Shown here piece by piece: positions 4,245-5,281 of a stretch of 5,281 bases of DNA. This DNA comes from DASQHW01 sp038209365. GTDB lineage: Bacteria > Actinomycetota > Acidimicrobiia > IMCC26256 > PALSA-610. Position 1 is the stretch's first letter, and each line of letters starts with the position of its first letter. The position numbers were made by a program, and so were the translations under genes. The stretch spans positions 1-5,281 of the forward strand of contig JBBQXS010000102.1 of the NCBI GenBank assembly GCA_038209365.1, in the 5' to 3' direction. Below the pieces are notes generated by a model. That model had not been told where the DNA came from. It was given only the letters and a program-made list of their open reading frames with translations, and searched no databases.

Positions 4245-5238
4245 CGGCTTCTTCGACGAGCAAGGCGGCCCGCTCGTATGCCTCGGCGTTCTGCCATACG
4301 CGATCGGTGAGTGCGAGCACTTGCGTGTTCCCGCGCCCCGCGAGGATCGTGCGCGCCTCGTCGGTCACCTGCCCCGCGATGATGCCGACGCGAGCAACAC
4401 CGAAGTCGTCTGCCCACGCGAGCGCGCTGCCCACGACCTTGCCGGCGAGACTCGACGCATCCAGCGTTCCCTCGCCCGTGAGCGTGAGATCGGCTCCCTC
4501 GAATGCATGCTCGAGACCGACGGCTTCGGCGATTGCTTCGAAACCCGGCACGAGCTGCGCGCCGATCGCGGCCAGTCCACCCGCGAGCCCTCCGGCGGCG
4601 CCCGCGCCCGTGAGCTTGGTCACGTCGATGCCCGTACGCGCGCGGTACTGGCCCGCGAGCATCTCGAGCCGCCGCGTGAGCAACGCGATCTGCGCGTCGG
4701 TCGCGCCCTTCTGCGGACCGTAGACACGCGCGGCGTCCATGAACCCGGTCTCGACGTCGCATGCGACCGTGACGTCGAGTCCCTGCAGTGACCACCGCAG
4801 CGACTCGACCGCAGCCAGTCCGCCGTCGGTTGACGCGCTCCCCCCGACTGCAATGACGATGCGTTTGAACCCTTGTGCGCGCACGGCCGCGATGAGCTCG
4901 CCCGTACCCCGCGTGCTCGCACGCAGCGGATCGTTGCGGCCGTGCACGAGCGAGAGACCGCTCGCGCGCGCCATCTCGACGATCGCGAGACCGCCCGGCA
5001 GCACGGCCCACTCCGCCTCGACCGGCGAACCGAGTGGGCCGGTCACTCGAGTGCGGCGTCGCGAGCCGCCGCGCGCCGCGAGCAGCGTGTCCAGCGTTCC
5101 CTCGCCGCCGTCTGCCATCGGCATCTCGACCACGTCGTCGAACCCGGCGCGCCGCAGTCCGGCGGCCATCGCATGTGCAGCTTCGTCGGCGCGCAATGTG
5201 CCACGGAACTTGTCGGGACACACAACCGCTCTGGGCAC
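4201..5238 (-). CDS. Glycerate kinase (GarK/GlxK family)
   Basis: This is a predicted ATP-dependent kinase phosphorylating D-glycerate. Members of this family (class I) usually make 2-phosphoglycerate. Motifs over 345 residues are PDKFRGTL (8-15), MADGGEGTLD (41-50), STRGTGELI (108-116), GGSASTDGG (132-140), GPQKGAT (174-180), GAGAAGGLAGGL (211-222) and LTGEGTLD...GK (253-267). The protein is about 30 residues shorter than E. coli-type enzymes, mainly because the segment between GGSASTDGG and VACDV (158-162) is compressed. GTG 5238 gives the canonical PRAVVCPDKFRG start. No Shine-Dalgarno is near, and GGAGGG about 25 nt upstream is too far. A weak -10-like CAATCT lies 6 bp before the GTG, so a leaderless start is possible. 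It converges on gpgS, and the two could jointly govern glycerate/phosphoglycerate flow into glucosylglycerate. Bases 5239-5281 hold no other gene that I can see. Confidence 0.92.
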   Translation of the reverse strand: MPRAVVCPDKFRGTLRADEAAHAMAAGLRRAGFDDVVEMPMADGGEGTLDTLLAARGGSRRRTRVTGPLGSPVEAEWAVLPGGLAIVEMARASGLSLVHGRNDPLRASTRGTGELIAAVRAQGFKRIVIAVGGSASTDGGLAAVESLRWSLQGLDVTVACDVETGFMDAARVYGPQKGATDAQIALLTRRLEMLAGQYRARTGIDVTKLTGAGAAGGLAGGLAAIGAQLVPGFEAIAEAVGLEHAFEGADLTLTGEGTLDASSLAGKVVGSALAWADDFGVARVGIIAGQVTDEARTILAGRGNTQVLALTDRVWQNAEAYERAALLVEEAAIEAGRTALDTRET

Positions 5239-5281
5239 GCGAATAGATTGGCCGCTGCACCGACCCTCCGTCGCCCCGGGA

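Noticed and set aside
3827..5260. 477-codon minus-strand open frame through the gpgS/glycerate kinase region
   Set aside because: Its translation is Arg-rich low-complexity sequence typical of a GC-rich shadow frame. The kinase in another frame of the same strand has all family motifs.
1..5281. Mobile elements, CRISPR arrays, toxin-antitoxin or defence genes
   Set aside because: No transposase, integrase, direct-repeat array, or toxin-like small gene pair could be seen, and base composition appears even throughout.

Overview
The window reads as chromosomal DNA of a high-GC actinobacterium, possibly from the Acidimicrobiia (inference). The coding strand is strongly G/C-biased at third positions. 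The set of genes is actinobacterial: a GroEL2-type chaperonin, a three-domain DtxR/IdeR-type regulator, a CysO-like sulfur carrier and a GpgS-type glucosyltransferase. No tRNA, rRNA, CRISPR array, insertion sequence or integrase is visible. The window looks like ordinary core genome with interesting control regions and one unusual gene pair.

Layout. Bases 1-321 (minus) hold the first 107 codons of groEL. Its upstream region has a perfect CIRCE operator (376-402) and, 6 bp further on, a degenerate second copy with the same 9-bp spacer (409-435). A DtxR-family metalloregulator (475-1134, plus) diverges from groEL and shares this region. It ends 12 bp from a convergent GNAT acetyltransferase (1147-1674, minus). 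Upstream of the acetyltransferase, on the same strand, lie a CysO/ThiS/MoaD-like sulfur carrier (1726-2001) and a threonine-synthase-like PLP enzyme (1998-3236). These two overlap by GTGA and are probably translationally coupled. The 231-bp divergent region 3237-3467 carries several inverted repeats, including a hairpin that holds the PLP gene's Shine-Dalgarno in its loop. A glucosyl-3-phosphoglycerate synthase (3468-4244, plus) follows. A glycerate kinase (4201-5238, minus) converges on it and overlaps its 3' end by 44 bp.

How the genes may work together. The sulfur carrier ends in Gly-Gly and closely resembles mycobacterial CysO, which delivers sulfide to a PLP enzyme as a thiocarboxylate. 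Here its coupled partner is a Zn-ribbon threonine-synthase homologue, not a cysteine synthase. That raises the possibility of a thiocarboxylate-dependent amino-acid sulfhydrylase. GpgS and the glycerate kinase both act in phosphoglycerate/glycerate metabolism, so their pairing suggests glucosylglycerate turnover or methylglucose-lipopolysaccharide synthesis. The groEL/dtxR region would be controlled by HrcA through CIRCE. Several plus-strand genes (dtxR, gpgS) look leaderless, with a TAnnnT -10 hexamer 6-7 bp before a GTG start.
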